Below are positions 31,081 to 41,879 of a DNA stretch of 64,000 nucleotides, piece after piece. The stretch is taken from contig JBBDHG010000186.1 of the NCBI GenBank assembly GCA_037951165.1, positions 117,501 to 181,500 on the forward strand, in the 5' to 3' direction. The position numbers and the translations under genes were made by a program. Source of the stretch: Lophius americanus (Eukaryota; Chordata; Actinopteri; Lophiiformes; Lophiidae). Every line of letters begins with the position of its first letter. The stretch's first letter is position 1. The notes beneath the pieces were generated by a model. That model was given only the letters and a program-made list of their open reading frames with translations, ran no database searches and had not been told where the DNA came from.

Positions 31081-31700
31081 CTTGGCTTCTTGCCCCGGTC
31101 CCATTGACCAGACAGCTGAACTCGGGGGGGAGGGGGAGGGAGGGGGAAAAGCAGGAAATGGATGGCGCTGAATGCTTTTTAAATACATTAGAAAATAATG
31201 ATGTGCCCAGTTAACGACCAACTAACCGCCATCTTTGTTCATCAGCGCTCAGCGGCGAGGTGTTTCTGCATCCGTCCGTCTGTCGGGGGATAAAAAACGC
31301 CTGCAAGACGGAAGTTCAGAACCTTAAGCTTCCTGTCGGACTCCTGGGTTCTGTTTCCGGGCCGAACTTTTAAGAACCGGGTCTCACAGTTTCCGTCTCT
31401 GTGTAAACTGGCAAAACGCATCTTTTCTGAAACTCTTGGATTTATGACCGAATGATAATCTAAAGAAATAAACAGTTTATAAAAATCATTATTGAATGTT
31501 CAGTTTTTAAATATGTTTTAAATATATAATATTAATTGAATATGAAATAAATTATAAAGTGTAAAAAAAGATAAAAAGGATATTCGTTTCCAAACTTTAT
31601 TGTTTTATTTGAGAATATTAAGGATTAAACAGACAGTTTTAATTCTCCTGAACACAAACGGGTAAAAACTGTAGTAAACCAGGCCAATAGTAATAAAATG
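31081..31700. other. Unique then AT-rich DNA, no gene
   Basis: 31190-31290 (GTTAACGACCAACTAACCGCC, CATCAGCGCTCAGCGGCGAG) is weakly CNE-like. The rest is AT-rich. Confidence 0.3.
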
Positions 31701-31728
31701 ATTATTATTATTATTATTATTATTATTA
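31701..31728. repeat. (ATT)n microsatellite
   Basis: About nine ATT triplets. Confidence 0.95.
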
Positions 31729-31764
31729 AGGACAGGGGTCAGAGGTTAATCTTCCCGGTCTGCT

Positions 31765-32018
31765 TTTAGTTCTGACACCTTTTTATCAGAACTGGTATAA
31801 AATGATTCAACAATCTAAAGGGATTATAACCTTTTCTCCGCTTCACCCGTTCTCCTTCCCCCACAGATTGTAATCACTGCAGACCGGGAGAACCCAACAA
31901 CACCTGCAGTTCTGGAGATGTTCTGACCCAGTTGTCTAGACATCACAATCCTGCCTTTGCGGATTCTTGCTACGTTTTTTTTGGATTCCGACTTGGCAGC
32001 AGATCCTAAATCAGTCAA
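31765..32018 (-). mobile_element. Tc1/mariner-type relic (family A) with transposase helix-turn-helix
   Basis: The minus-strand frame 31824-32018 includes KGRIVMSRQLGQNISRTAGV, then VGFSRSAVITI. This is the first helix-turn-helix of a fish Tc1 transposase (canonical pattern K..IV...RLGQSISKTA..VG.SRSAV). The GTTCTGA/TCAGAAC motif pair at 31770-31795 belongs to the linker. The rest of the transposase and both TIRs are missing. The frame is the best preserved of the family-A copies here. Confidence 0.8.
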
Positions 32019-32019
32019 A

Positions 32020-32342
32020 TTAGCATATATGCAAATGAGGTGTTGGCTAAAGGTTTATTTATTGGAAACACATTTTTGAACATAAAATATAATTTTCTTG
32101 AGCGATTCATTTATTCATTCCAGTCAAACTCTAAATGTTAGAAAGTAAGAGTTTAAATCACCCATATTTGATCTAATAGTTACAAATGTTTTAGTCGCAC
32201 GGATCAAATTGTTCGCTAATGTTTTTATATTTGTTCCAAAAGGGAAAAATTCTTCTTTAAATCTTGATTTTATCAGATTCATTTACTCAAACTTTTTCCT
32301 CAAGTCTCCTAAATGTTTGACTTTTGGCGTCTTAAATGTGAT
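32020..32342. other. AT-rich spacer with an octamer motif
   Basis: ATGCAAAT at 32029-32036 is a perfect octamer, next to the palindrome GCATATATGC. Otherwise AT-rich DNA without a gene. Confidence 0.35.
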
Positions 32343-32640
32343 TTAATGACTTTCCTGTGTTTGTGTTTGTGAGTTGCCCCGCCCACCAACACTGGTGGGC
32401 GGGGCATGAGCGAGTGTCTCTTCTACTCGTCTGAACCGGTTAATGTGTCCGCATGTGACTGCCTCCGCTGGGTCCTGGCGGGGGGCTGCAGGTGGTCCCA
32501 CCCACCCCAGGCCGGTTCCAGCCAATCGTGTGCTAATATGCGGGAAGAGGAGCGGGCGGCGCCGACAGATGGCGGCCTGACCTGGAAGACCCGCCCCCTC
32601 TTTCAGGGTTCAACAATCAGTAGATGACTTTACGTCATCA
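32343..32640. promoter_or_regulatory. GC-rich element with GC-box hairpin
   Basis: Isolated GC-rich island of about 290 bp in AT-rich surroundings. It contains the perfect inverted repeat at 32375-32406, CCCACCCACCCC (KLF-type) near 32499, AGCCAATCGTG (CCAAT box) near 32519 and AGATGGCGGCC (YY1-type) near 32568. This mix resembles a CpG promoter core, though no TSS or exon can be shown. Short frames on both strands are unsupported. Confidence 0.3.
32375..32406. repeat. Perfect 14-bp GC-rich inverted repeat, 4-nt loop
   Basis: TGCCCCGCCCACCA (32375-32388), loop ACAC, then its exact complement (32393-32406). The arms contain opposed CCCCGCCC/GGGCGGGG GC boxes. A very stable hairpin in DNA or RNA. 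Confidence 0.85.
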
Positions 32641-33240
32641 ACCACACCCAGAGGAGGCGGAGTCTGGAAAGAGTTTAGCTTTTCTTCTAGTTTGGGTCAG
32701 TTCAGTGATTTCCTGTTGGCTTTGATGACTTTTACAGACTTTGATGTTTTTATTTCGACACAATGTTGGATTTCAGAAAAGATGTTTTTTTTTGTTGTTT
32801 TTTTTGGAATAAAGTTGTTGTTAAATAAATAAATAGTATAAGAGTTATAACATTTACCCAGAAAAGATCATGTCATAAGAATAAAGGGATTATTTTTATG
32901 GGATTAAGTTTCAAGAATTTTGTTGTTATTTCATGAAAAAAAATCAGAATGAGGAAAAAAGTCAAAATATAAAAGAAAGAAATCAGAATGTTCCCCGAAA
33001 TAGTTTTAATGTTACAAGAAAACATCGTAATATTATGAGAAACAAGACAAAACAAGAGGGAAGATGAAAAGTTCCCAGAAAAAGTTTAATTTTAATATCA
33101 AAGTTCATGATATGATAAGAATAAAGTCGTTATGAGTCATAATTATAGGAGTAATTATAGGAGTAATATTATAGGAGTAAAGCTTTAAGGAAGGAAAATA
33201 AATAATATTATAAGAATCTCCAAAGTGTGACCAGATTTGA
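32640..33240. repeat. AT-rich DNA with GAATAAAGTC/ATTATGAG-type repeat
   Basis: From about 32875 the words AAGAATAAAG, GTAATATTATGAG, AAAAAAGTCA and TATAGGAGTAAT recur. This is the degenerate fish pattern of AGAATAAAGTCGTAATATTA units. TATAGGAGTAAT is tandem at 33145-33178. Confidence 0.5.
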
Positions 33241-33243
33241 GTT

Positions 33244-33422
33244 GTATTTATTTATTTATTTATTTATTTTTTATTTTTTTTTTATTTATTTATTTATTTA
33301 TTTATCTAATTTTAATTATTTATTTATTTTTATTTTTATTTTTTTTTTATTTATTTGATTTGATTTGATTTTATTCATTTTTTTATTTTATTTTTTTTTA
33401 TTTTTTTATTTATTTATTTATG
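33244..33422. repeat. (TTTA)n low-complexity array
   Basis: TTTA tetramers mixed with TTTTA and poly-T over about 180 bp. Confidence 0.93.
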
Positions 33423-33424
33423 AC

Positions 33425-33715
33425 CTCGCCGGTCAGAACCGTTAGCAGACCGCAAACATGGAGGGCTGAACAGAACTCAGACTGATCACGTTGGATCTGA
33501 GGTATTCTTCCTTCTTCTTCCACGATAAAACAGTAGAAGTCGACTGTTGCTCCTCGTGTCTGATCCTGCAGCCAGGAGCAGCTGCTCCTCAGGAAACATT
33601 CAGGAGCAGGAACAGACTAAGGTTATATTCCACAGGCTCCTCCCACTGATGTGTGACCAACCAAAGCAACATTGTTGAATTCAAAGGTAGATCAAAGGTG
33701 TGAGCGGAGCGTTTA
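33425..33715. other. Unique DNA with a 16-bp palindrome
   Basis: AGGAGCAGCTGCTCCT at 33574-33589 is a perfect palindrome centred on the E-box CAGCTG, followed by a further CAGGAGCAGGAAC. No gene. Confidence 0.4.
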
Positions 33716-33755
33716 TAATAATAATAATAATACATTTAATTTATAATGCGTTTAT
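33716..33755. repeat. (AAT)n plus ACATTTAATTTATAATGC
   Basis: Same dispersed AT-rich sequence as inside the Tc1 relic at 16210. Confidence 0.5.
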
Positions 33756-33759
33756 GTGG

Positions 33760-34240
33760 AGATACTCCTCCGATCTCCGACCTCCTCAGCTTCTTATCGA
33801 ACTCCTCTTTACGTAACTCCTGCTGATTCCGGCCTCTCCGAGACCAAGAGAACTCCATATCGGATTTTCGCCCGTCTTGTATGAAAATGAGACACATTAG
33901 CGCCGCATTGATTGAACCGGCGCCGTTCTGGAATGTGCGCCTCCCTGAGAATCAGGAATTAGGAAAAAATTGGGGGCCAATTAGGGGGGGGGGCTCCTCC
34001 GACGCATCTCCATCCGTCCAGCAGGTGGAACGGCAGACGGCGGCGTCAGCGAATGCTAACGGCGCCGAGAGGTAATAACATTCATGACCCAATCATGCCT
34101 GGAGCGGGAAGAAGTTCTGTGATTGGCTGCAGCACGTCTAGGAGCACCAAAGAAGAAGAAAGGAGGGAGCGCGTTTCTCCAGGAGGAGGTTTCCTCGTTG
34201 AGTAACGTTCTCGAGATTCCTGCAGGAGGTCAGATGTATA
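33760..34240. promoter_or_regulatory. CNE-like block
   Basis: ACACATTAGCGCCGCATTGA, a CCAATTAGG core near 33978, AGAGGTAATAACATTCATG and ACCCAATCATGCC. Unique, CpG-containing. The plus-strand frame 33881-34075 has no family. The texture is typical of a developmental CNE through 34130. Confidence 0.4.
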
Positions 34241-34246
34241 AAAACA

Positions 34247-35275
34247 TATAAACAGATGCTACTTCTAACTGATGCTAGCTGCTAAATGTTACTAGCTGAC
34301 AACTTTCTTAGCCGTTAACTACTATAAGCTGCTAACTTCTAGTAGCTACTAATTTCTTATAGCCTCTTACTTTTATTAGCTTATGAATTTTAACAGCTGC
34401 TAACAGCTAACAGCTACTTGCTGCTAACTTGTATTAGCTGACAACTTCTCTTAGCTGTTAACTACTACAAGCTGCTAATTACTACTAGCTTCTAACTTCT
34501 TATAACCTCTAACTTTTATTAGACTATAACTTCTAGTAACTGCTAACTGCTTAGCTGCCAACTGATATTATCTGCTAACTTCTATTAGCTGCTAACTGCC
34601 TGTAGCTCTAACTTTTATTAGTCGCTAACTGCTATTGGCTGTTTATTGCTACTACTTACTAACTTATTTTATCTGCTAACTTCTATTAGCTACAAACTGC
34701 TACTGGTTCCTTACTGCTATTGGCTGCAAGCAACTACTAGCTGATGCCTTCTACTGGCTACAAATGTCTACTACCAACTAACTGTTGCTATTGGCCGCTT
34801 ACTACTATTAGCTGAAAATTTGTATTAGCTTATTACATTTATGAGGTCGCTAACTTGTCCTTGCCGCCAATTACTTCTAGTAGTTAAATGCTAATGGCTC
34901 TGAACTTCCTTAAGACACTAACCTCTATTAGTTGCTTACTGCTATTATCTGCTGACTTCTACTAGCCGCTAACTGCTACTAGCTTTTAATTTCTATTAGT
35001 TGGTAACTGCCCCAAGCTGCCATATCCTTCTAGCTAATAGCTGCTTATTAAATTTATATGGTAGCTGAAACAAACTGCTAATGTCTGCAGGCCTCTAACT
35101 GCCTGTAGCTGCTAAGTCTTACAAGCTATGAACTGTCTGCTAACTGCTAACTGCTACCTACTCATAACTTATGTTTGTTGCTAACCTTTTCTCGCTGGTA
35201 ACGTCTATTATAACTATTTGATACCGCTAACTGCTGTTAGCTGTTGAATTCTATTGGTTGCTAACTGCTAGCGGC
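34247..35275. repeat. Degenerate GCTAACT/TTAGCTG array, about 1 kb
   Basis: Units such as GCTGCTAACTTCTATTAGCT, roughly 17-19 bp, recur about 50 times with heavy decay. On the plus strand the sense is GCTAACT. The arrays at 38.66 and 40.18 kb show the complementary sense. Confidence 0.85.
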
Positions 35276-35279
35276 GGCT

Positions 35280-35760
35280 CGTAATATGACTCTTTCCTTA
35301 TAATAACAACTTTAAATCCCCTAAATGACTTATATTAAAATGACAGTATTTCTAAAATCTCCTTTTTCCTCTCAGTGTGGTCAGGTTTGAAGACAACAAA
35401 TATAGTTTGTTAAATCTGAATCCAAAAACAAACAAACTTGCAAATCATGTTTAGCCACGCCCTAAAAACAGTAAACAGAAAATCCAACTATTAAGAGTTT
35501 CAATTATTGTGAATAATAATATAAATATATGTTTTATTTGAGGAAAGGGAAACACCTTTTTAAAACATACAGTAAAAAAAACAACAAATAATAATAATAA
35601 TAACAATAATAATAATAATAACTTTACATTTGGATCAAATCTCAAAGGAACAAAGTCAAAGCAGATAAAAAAATATAATAACAACTACATAAAAACATAT
35701 ATAATATAATCTAAATGATCATCAGTTAGAGCCTTATAATTATTTTGTTGTTGTTGTTGT
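35280..35760. other. AT-rich spacer with (AAT)n
   Basis: (AAT)n-type run at 35587-35623, then ACTTTACATTTGGATCAAAT as in the dispersed sequence at 16210, and a (TTG)n run at 35744-35760. No gene. Confidence 0.5.
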
Positions 35761-35761
35761 T

Positions 35762-36160
35762 TTGATAGAGAGGATTTCTACGGGCCACCTGTTCACCTGT
35801 GTCCCGCCGACCCGAACGCCGCTGTAATCCCGCGTTCAACCAGCAGGGGCCATAATTGAAAGAATCCCTGCTGATGGGGGGCGGGGGGGTCACTGCACAG
35901 ACCTGCAGCCTGAGCCAGTACCATGATGGGTCCAGTTTAACCCACTGTGTGACTCTGACCTTTCAATCACTGCTCAACGGGACCATCTGAACCGGGCCCA
36001 GTCCGGACATCTGGTCCCAGACTGAGGAGGTCGTTGCATCCGGCTGGCCGGTCCCAGAGGCCTCCAGACCCGTCAGACCCACGGTCCACGTCCTGCTGGA
36101 GGGGAGCGGGGGGAGGGGAGGGGGGAGCGCAGGGGGCGGGGCTTAAGGGTGGGTTTATAT
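35762..36160. other. GC-rich unique DNA with G-tracts
   Basis: Short CpG-containing segment (CTGTGTCCCGCCGACCCG near 35799) with G-runs at 35875-35889 and 36098-36140. No frame worth calling. Confidence 0.3.
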
Positions 36161-37200
36161 CAGCGTAGTGGAAAGTTCTTACTTCTCGTGTCGGAGAAAT
36201 GTTAGTTTTACCGAAACAGTTTCAGAATTATGACCTAAATATTTAAAAGTTTCCCAGTGAAAGATCAAAGAGGCTCGGCATCAATTATCAAAAATACATG
36301 ACATGTGTTTAACGACATTTACACATTTAGTAGAAGAAGAAAGAAGTTTATTCATGTTTTAGATCCTCCTTAATGATATTAATAAAATAAAATAAAGTAA
36401 TTTAAAAAAAACTATGCAGACGGAACTTTTTAGACAAAATAAAAATAGTTGTAAAATATATGATAATGATAATAATAATAATGATTCATTCTTCTACTAC
36501 TACTACTGCTACTTATAATAATATAAATTCATTTTAGATATAAAGAAAAGGCTGATTCATGTTTTTTTTTCATTATGGGTGACAAATAATAATAGATAAA
36601 TATTCATTTTAAATCAAATAATGAGAATAAAGCTGCATAAATCTTCGGAAATTTGAGAAAATATGATCCAGGAAGTAGAAACAGCACAAACTCTCAACAA
36701 AGCTGTGACTAGATTTTATTTTATTTATCTTATTTGTTTTAAATTGTTGTTTTTTTCAACCCTTTGAACTGAAATTTAAACCCCCCCCCCAAAAAAAGAA
36801 GAATTTTACCTCTATTTCTTTATTAAATGATTAATATCATATTGATAGAAATTACTGGAATGTTAATTTAGATTATGTCTTTCTTTTCCTTCTCTATTAT
36901 AAATAATTTCAATTTAACTTTTTTCATTAGAATTCATTTTTCATTGAATAAACAATTTGAGTTTTTCATCTTATGTTATTTAAATGAGTCCCTTGATATA
37001 AATTTCACTTCTTATCTGCTTCCAATTTTTCTGTTTTTAAATATATATCTTTATTTAATTTTAATTCTATTATTATTTAAAATGTTGATATTGTTCATTG
37101 TTTGGAATAATAAGCATTTTTATTCTTGTTCTTTCTTCCATCTTCCATGAGAAATCTAAATAAACTACATTTTTAAAACACTTTTTAAACTCATATATTT
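36160..37200. other. AT-rich desert
   Basis: Very AT-rich, with (AAT)n/(TAC)n patches near 36455-36515. The 91-codon frame at 36875-37150 is a Phe/Leu/Ile-rich product of AT bias. Confidence 0.6.
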
Positions 37201-37201
37201 C

Positions 37202-37205
<4 letters not shown>

Positions 37206-37253
<48 letters not shown>

Positions 37254-37276
37254 ATTGTTAATTATATATATATATA
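37206..37276. repeat. (AT)n microsatellite, two blocks
   Basis: Pure AT from 37206 to 37251, then AGGATTGTTA and a shorter block at 37263-37276. Cruciform-prone. Confidence 0.95.
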
Positions 37277-37569
37277 AAATTAAAAATCCTTAATAAAATC
37301 ATATTCTACAATAAGATTCCTCCTTTTCTTTCAAAGACGGATCAGATTTTCAGGACCTACGTAAAGTAAAGCGACACACTCTGAACTGTAAACAGCGTAA
37401 ACATGGATAAAATAATTCATACTTGTGTTAAATTTATCTTTAAATATTATAAAAGCCAGTTTTAAACAGACACATATTTCTGCGAGAGAGAAACTGTGAG
37501 ACAAGATGACACCGAGACTAAGCTACACATTGTCTGTTTTTATGATTTTAAACATTCCCGATGTGTTTA

Positions 37570-37571
<2 letters not shown>

Positions 37572-37622
<51 letters not shown>

Positions 37623-37708
37623 TAGGAGCCTCTTCTTCCTGCCACTGTATCTAAAACACTACATTAACATCTGCAGCCCATTTAGTGCTGCTGACACTCG
37701 TCTAATAA

Positions 37709-37767
<59 letters not shown>

Positions 37768-37785
37768 TGTGTGTGTGTGCGTGTG
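37572..37785. repeat. Two (GT)n arrays flanking 90 bp of unique DNA
   Basis: GT runs lie at 37572-37620 and 37711-37785 in the same orientation. The intervening 37621-37710 is unique, with TCTAAAACACTACATTAACA. The frame spanning both (37561-37980) is an artefact. Confidence 0.95.
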
Positions 37786-37839
37786 CACCAGCCAACAAAC
37801 ACAGCTGAAAGGTGTCACCAGGCTCCTACGCCTCCTCTA

Positions 37840-38465
37840 ACCGATTCAGGGGGGCTTGTTTTTTATTCCTTCTCCTCCTTTTCCCTGTTTTTTTCTTTCC
37901 TGTTTTTGGTGTTTTGTGTAAAATTCCCTCTCAGACTTCCGATCAAACGCCTCGTTACGTTTGACGTCGCCGCCACCTGAGGGACGGTTAAAGACAAAAA
38001 GCCCTCCCCTCTCTCTCTCCTTCCTCGGCATTGTTATTTCAAATTATTGATCTCCTACAAATATTTTCCAAGGTATCTTAATTACCCGCAGAAGAAGAAG
38101 AAGAAGAAGAAGAAGAAGAAGCGGCGCCTTGGCCGGCGGACAACACAAATAAGTTCATTTGCATTTCTGTGTTGTGAGTGTTTTGGCAAGCGCGGCGCCG
38201 GTCCAGATTGTAACCCCTATTTCTGCCTCCAAAAACCTGCCTTGGAGGAGCGTCCGCGGAGGGATTAGGGATTTAGCGAGGAAGGTAAGTGTGACTACAA
38301 GCTTTGGCTGGCCATCTGCTCCCCAGCAGAGCCGGGGCCAACCTGTGCAGCCGGCAGCAAAGACCTGGGCGCCGACTTCTCTCTGCTCGGAGCCAACCTG
38401 GCCCCCCCCTCACCCCGGCCCCCCCGGCCCCCATCACCAACAGTCTGCTGATTAGTTGTAAGAAG
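37840..38465. promoter_or_regulatory. CNE-like block with a consensus splice donor
   Basis: TGTTATTTCAAATTATTGATC, TATCTTAATTACCCGCAG, CAAATAAGTTCATTTGCATT and TTTTGGCAAGCGCGGCGCC form unique, motif-dense DNA interrupted by (AAG)n at 38091-38121. GGAAG|GTAAGTG at about 38280-38291 is a full-consensus donor. A plus-strand frame from 38159 (MHFCVVSVLASAAPVQ...) runs up to it without a recognisable domain. I favour enhancer or non-coding exon over protein exon. Confidence 0.35.
38091..38121. repeat. (AAG)n microsatellite
   Basis: Ten AAG triplets inside the CNE-like block. Confidence 0.95.
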
Positions 38466-38639
38466 CGCATCCATATGTGAGAAAGTTTCTCCTGTCTGTC
38501 TCCTTCCTCTGCTCCTCATCGGTTCTACCGCCGCGTTAAACAAAGATGGACTGATGGAGACTTTATTCTGTAAACCTTTTTTTTTCCAAAGGAAATGGTT
38601 TTCCGGCAGGAAGTCCTCCGTCTTCTCACGTCCTAGAGC

Positions 38640-39545
38640 TGACAGGACTTCAAAGTTAGCGGCTATTAGCATTCGGCAGGTAGAAGACAGCAGCTAGTAG
38701 TGGTTAGCAGGTAAAAGCAGTTAGCAGCTAATAGAAGTTGGCAGCTGGTATCATTCAGCAGGTAGAAGAAGTTAGAAGCTAGTAGCATTCGGCAGGTAGA
38801 AGTTAACAGCTAGTAGTGGTTAGCAGGTAAAAGTAGTTAGCAGCTAATAGAAGTTGGCAGCTGGTATCATTCAGCAGGTGGAAGATAGCGGTTAGAAGCA
38901 TTTAGCCGATAAAAACAGATAACAGCCAATAGAAGTTAGCATCTAGTATATGCTAGTATCTAGATGGAGTTGGTATCTATTAGAAGGTAGTAGTTTGTAG
39001 CAGTTAGCAACTACTAGTAGTTAGCAGGTAGTAGAAGTTGGCATCTAATAGCATTTAGCAGCTAGAAGATGTTAGCCACTAGCAGAGGTTAGCAGTTACT
39101 AGACATTAGCAGCTATCAGTTAGCATCTAGTATCAGCTAGTATCTAGATGGAGTTAGTATCTATTAGAAGGTAGTAGTTTGTAGCAGTTAGCAACTACTA
39201 GTAGTTAGCAGGTAGTAGAAGTTGGCATCTAATAGCATTTAGCAGCTAGAAGATGTTAGCCACTAGCAGAGGTTAACAGCTACTAGACATTAGCAGCTAT
39301 CAGTTAGCATCTGGTAGCAGTAAGGAGCTCATTAAGGTTTGCAGCTGATACATTTTAACAGCTAGTTGAAGTGAGAAGCTCGTAGCGGTGTGCACTACTA
39401 GGATAAGTTGTCCTTTACAAACCGCTAACAGACGATAGAAGCCAGTGGAAGTCAACACTAGCACATGTTAGCAACAAGAAGACGTCACTAGCTGAAAGCA
39501 GTTAGCAGAAGACAGCAGCTGGTACAAGTTGGGAGCTAGCACCGT
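38640..39545. repeat. GTTAGCAGCTAG-type array with 116- and 184-bp duplications
   Basis: Units like GTTAGCAGCTAGTAGAA repeat about 45 times. Higher-order copies: ATTCGGCAGGTAGAAG at 38671 and 38787, TGGTTAGCAGG at 38701 and 38817 (116 bp); TAGATGGAGTT at 38961 and 39145 (184 bp). The sense is the complement of the 34.25-kb array. Confidence 0.88.
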
Positions 39546-39549
39546 GTCT

Positions 39550-40180
39550 CCTTCTTCTCCTTCTTCTCCTCCTCATCGTTTCTCGTCTCCACACATGAAA
39601 TAAAGATGGATGTGAGGAATCTGTTTTTTAAAGAAATGGCTGCTGGCCTTCAGTTCTCTGGCAGGAAGAGTTCTCCTTCCTCTCACCTCCGACAGAAGCC
39701 AGGAAGAGACAGAAGAAGAAGAAGAAGATGAAGAAGAAGAAGAAGAAGAAGAAGAAGAAGAAGAAATCCTGGCTGTCCTCCTCTCTTCTTCTCCTTCCCG
39801 TCTTTGCTCTCGTTCTCCTGGCAACGCCGGGAGACAGATGACGAGGGTTTGAGGCCGTCTGATCACCCTGAGCTGGGATTTTTATGTTTTTTAATTATTT
39901 AGCGGCAGCTTATTAAAGAGGAAGATGAAGAAGAAAGGGAAGAGGAAGAACCAGGAAAAAAAAAAAAAATTCCACTGATGTCGCACAACAGACTCGTTAC
40001 AAAGACCCTTTACTCAAAGTTACAGAGCCGGTTCTAGTGGGGGGCCGGTCAACGTTTATATGAAACCCAGAGACGGCAGTGGAGGCAGTAACAGAGGTGA
40101 AGAGGACACCACTGTGTAAAAAAATTAGAAATGTGACAGTTTGACTGCAGAATTATGAGCGTGGATCAAAACCGGAGGAC
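39550..40180. repeat. (GAA)n microsatellite in unique DNA
   Basis: The pure GAA-type run covers 39710-39765 with one GATGAA interruption. The flanks are unique with CTTCTTCTCC tracts (39548-39570). The poly-serine minus-strand frame (39573-39866) is an artefact. 39780-40180 holds nothing recognisable. Confidence 0.75.
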
Positions 40181-40183
40181 ATA

Positions 40184-40425
40184 GCAGCAGCTAGTAGCTT
40201 GTAGTAGCTAGAAATAGTTAGCAGCTAGAAGCAGTTAGCAGTTACAGGCAGTTAGCAACTACAGGCAATTAGCAGCTAGAGGCAGTAAGCGAGTCACAGT
40301 TAGCAGCGGTCGACATTAGTAGCCATAAAGAGTTAGCAGGTAAAAGTGCTAGGCAGCTAGTACACGTTAGCAGCTATTAGCATTTAGTAGCTACTACCAG
40401 ATAGCGCTATGCTTCATCTGCAAGT
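40184..40425. repeat. Further GTTAGCAGCTAG-type array
   Basis: AGCAGCTAGTAGC, GTTAGCAGCTAGAAGC and GTTAGCAACTACAGGC units, same sense as the 38.66-kb array. Confidence 0.8.
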
Positions 40426-40429
40426 GTAG

Positions 40430-40660
40430 ATTCATGCAGCAACACTGAAACCAAAAACAATTTCCTTAAGGAAATAAAAATGTTCATCATTTGGTAAAAA
40501 AAAAGAAAATGAAATAAGGAAGTCTTAAAAAGACCAAATTCTGAATGTTTCCTTTAACTAAAATTAATTTTAGTTTGCTATTATTCTACTTTATTCGATA
40601 AATAAATCTACGTTAAGTTTGGACGAAAGGGCAGCAGTACCACCAGGGACCACTGGGGGG
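40430..40660. other. AT-rich spacer
   Basis: No feature. Confidence 0.45.
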
Positions 40661-40664
40661 AGGA

Positions 40665-41240
40665 CAGGAAAGCCATTATTCAAGCACAAAATAAATTGAC
40701 AAAAGTCTTCAGAAAAGCGATTTTGCCAGATTAGAACTGAATTAGCGGCGCCTTCATCGCGCTGAGAGGAAGGAGCAGGGACTCCCCCGGTGGAGACACC
40801 CGAGAAGATGAAACGACAGCAGGAAGCAGAGAAAAAAACACCAGGAACACAACGCTCCTTACTAAATCGCTGTTGCCAGGAAGCTATTTCTCAGTATTAA
40901 TTATTCATATTTTATTCCAGTAATCCAATACTCAGGTGAGAGCAGCAGCGGCGGCGGCGGCGGCGGCGACTCTTGATAGAACATGTAATTTTGAAGCTTA
41001 ATGGCAGCAGAGCGGCGGATCATAAATCACCGACGGCTGCACAAGCTTGTATCCGTCTTGCTTTGTGTGTTTACCCGTGTTTTTATATTGTTGCTCCGAG
41101 GGAAACACTTCGCCGTGACCTTTCCACAAACTTGAAGAGCGCAGCAGAGAAGGGAGGAGCGGAAGAATAAAATATCACGCTTCCCAGGCAAAACGGGACA
41201 GTGGCGTAATTTGCTGATTTGTCTAAACAGAGAAGTTGAT
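40665..41240. promoter_or_regulatory. Strong CNE-like block
   Basis: GAACTGAATTAGCGGCGCC, a TAATTA at 40898-40903 within CAGTATTAATTATTCATA, then AGAACATGTAATTTTGAAGC, GGATCATAAATCACCGACGG and GGCGTAATTTGCTGATTTG. Interrupted by (GGC)n at 40943-40969 and followed by a (CT)n array. No coding evidence (plus frame 40973-41170 only). Confidence 0.43.
40943..40969. repeat. (GGC)n
   Basis: Seven to eight GGC triplets after CAGCAG. Confidence 0.9.
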
Positions 41241-41244
41241 CAGC

Positions 41245-41245
<1 letters not shown>

Positions 41246-41294
<49 letters not shown>

Positions 41295-41300
41295 CGCTCG
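41246..41300. repeat. (CT)n with (CGCT)3 end
   Basis: About 22 CT dinucleotides ending CGCTCGCTCG. Confidence 0.96.
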
Positions 41301-41309
41301 CATGTTTGC

Positions 41310-41800
41310 AAGTGATTCTGACCGATGATGTTCTTCAAGCACCATCACTTACTTTTCATCCGATTAGCTGAATTCTCCTCCTTTTGGGCCCCCCGACACC
41401 TCGAGTCGTCCCCTCCATCAAACGCTGCACCGTATGACAATAATAAAGATAATAATAATAATTGATGGACTTGCAGGAATTTCGGCGGACATTATGATCA
41501 TGAGGAGGTTTTTTTTTTGTCAGCGGACTGAAGAGCCTGAGGCCGTTTTTATTTCCTGTTGTCGCATAAACGTCTCCGTCAAACCCCCCCCCCTCAATTT
41601 TCATCGCTTCCTGACGACGCAGGAGGTGTTTATTCCTCCGACATGATGATGATGAGGGCCAGACGCGTCGTCTATTTGCGTAAAATCTCCTCAAAACGCA
41701 GGAAAAACAAGTCAAACATGAGTAATTAATTATTAGTTGATGGTTCATAATTAAGCCCGTTATTAATTGTTACGCTTGATTTTTCAAAAAAGTTACCCAT
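41310..41800. promoter_or_regulatory. CNE-like block rich in TAATTA
   Basis: AATAATTGATGGACTTGCAG near 41456, GGCGGACATTATGATCATGA near 41484, and AGTAATTAATTATTAGTTGA followed by CATAATTAAGCCC and TTATTAATTG (41721-41770) give four TAATTA-like cores. A T-run at 41511-41519 and a C-run near 41585 interrupt it. Confidence 0.36.
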
Positions 41801-41879
41801 GTCCGGTCTATTCCATGATATACGGAAGTTTTGCAATCATTGGAGGAAGACCTCGCCTTCAGTGGGATTTGTTTTTAGA

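Noticed and set aside
31824..32018. 64-codon minus-strand helix-turn-helix frame as a transcription factor gene
   Set aside because: The pattern is the N-terminal helix-turn-helix of a fish Tc1 transposase and the rest of the element is missing.
36875..37150. 91-codon Phe/Ile/Leu-rich frame
   Set aside because: Product of extreme AT content; no signal peptide plus mature region pattern and no context.
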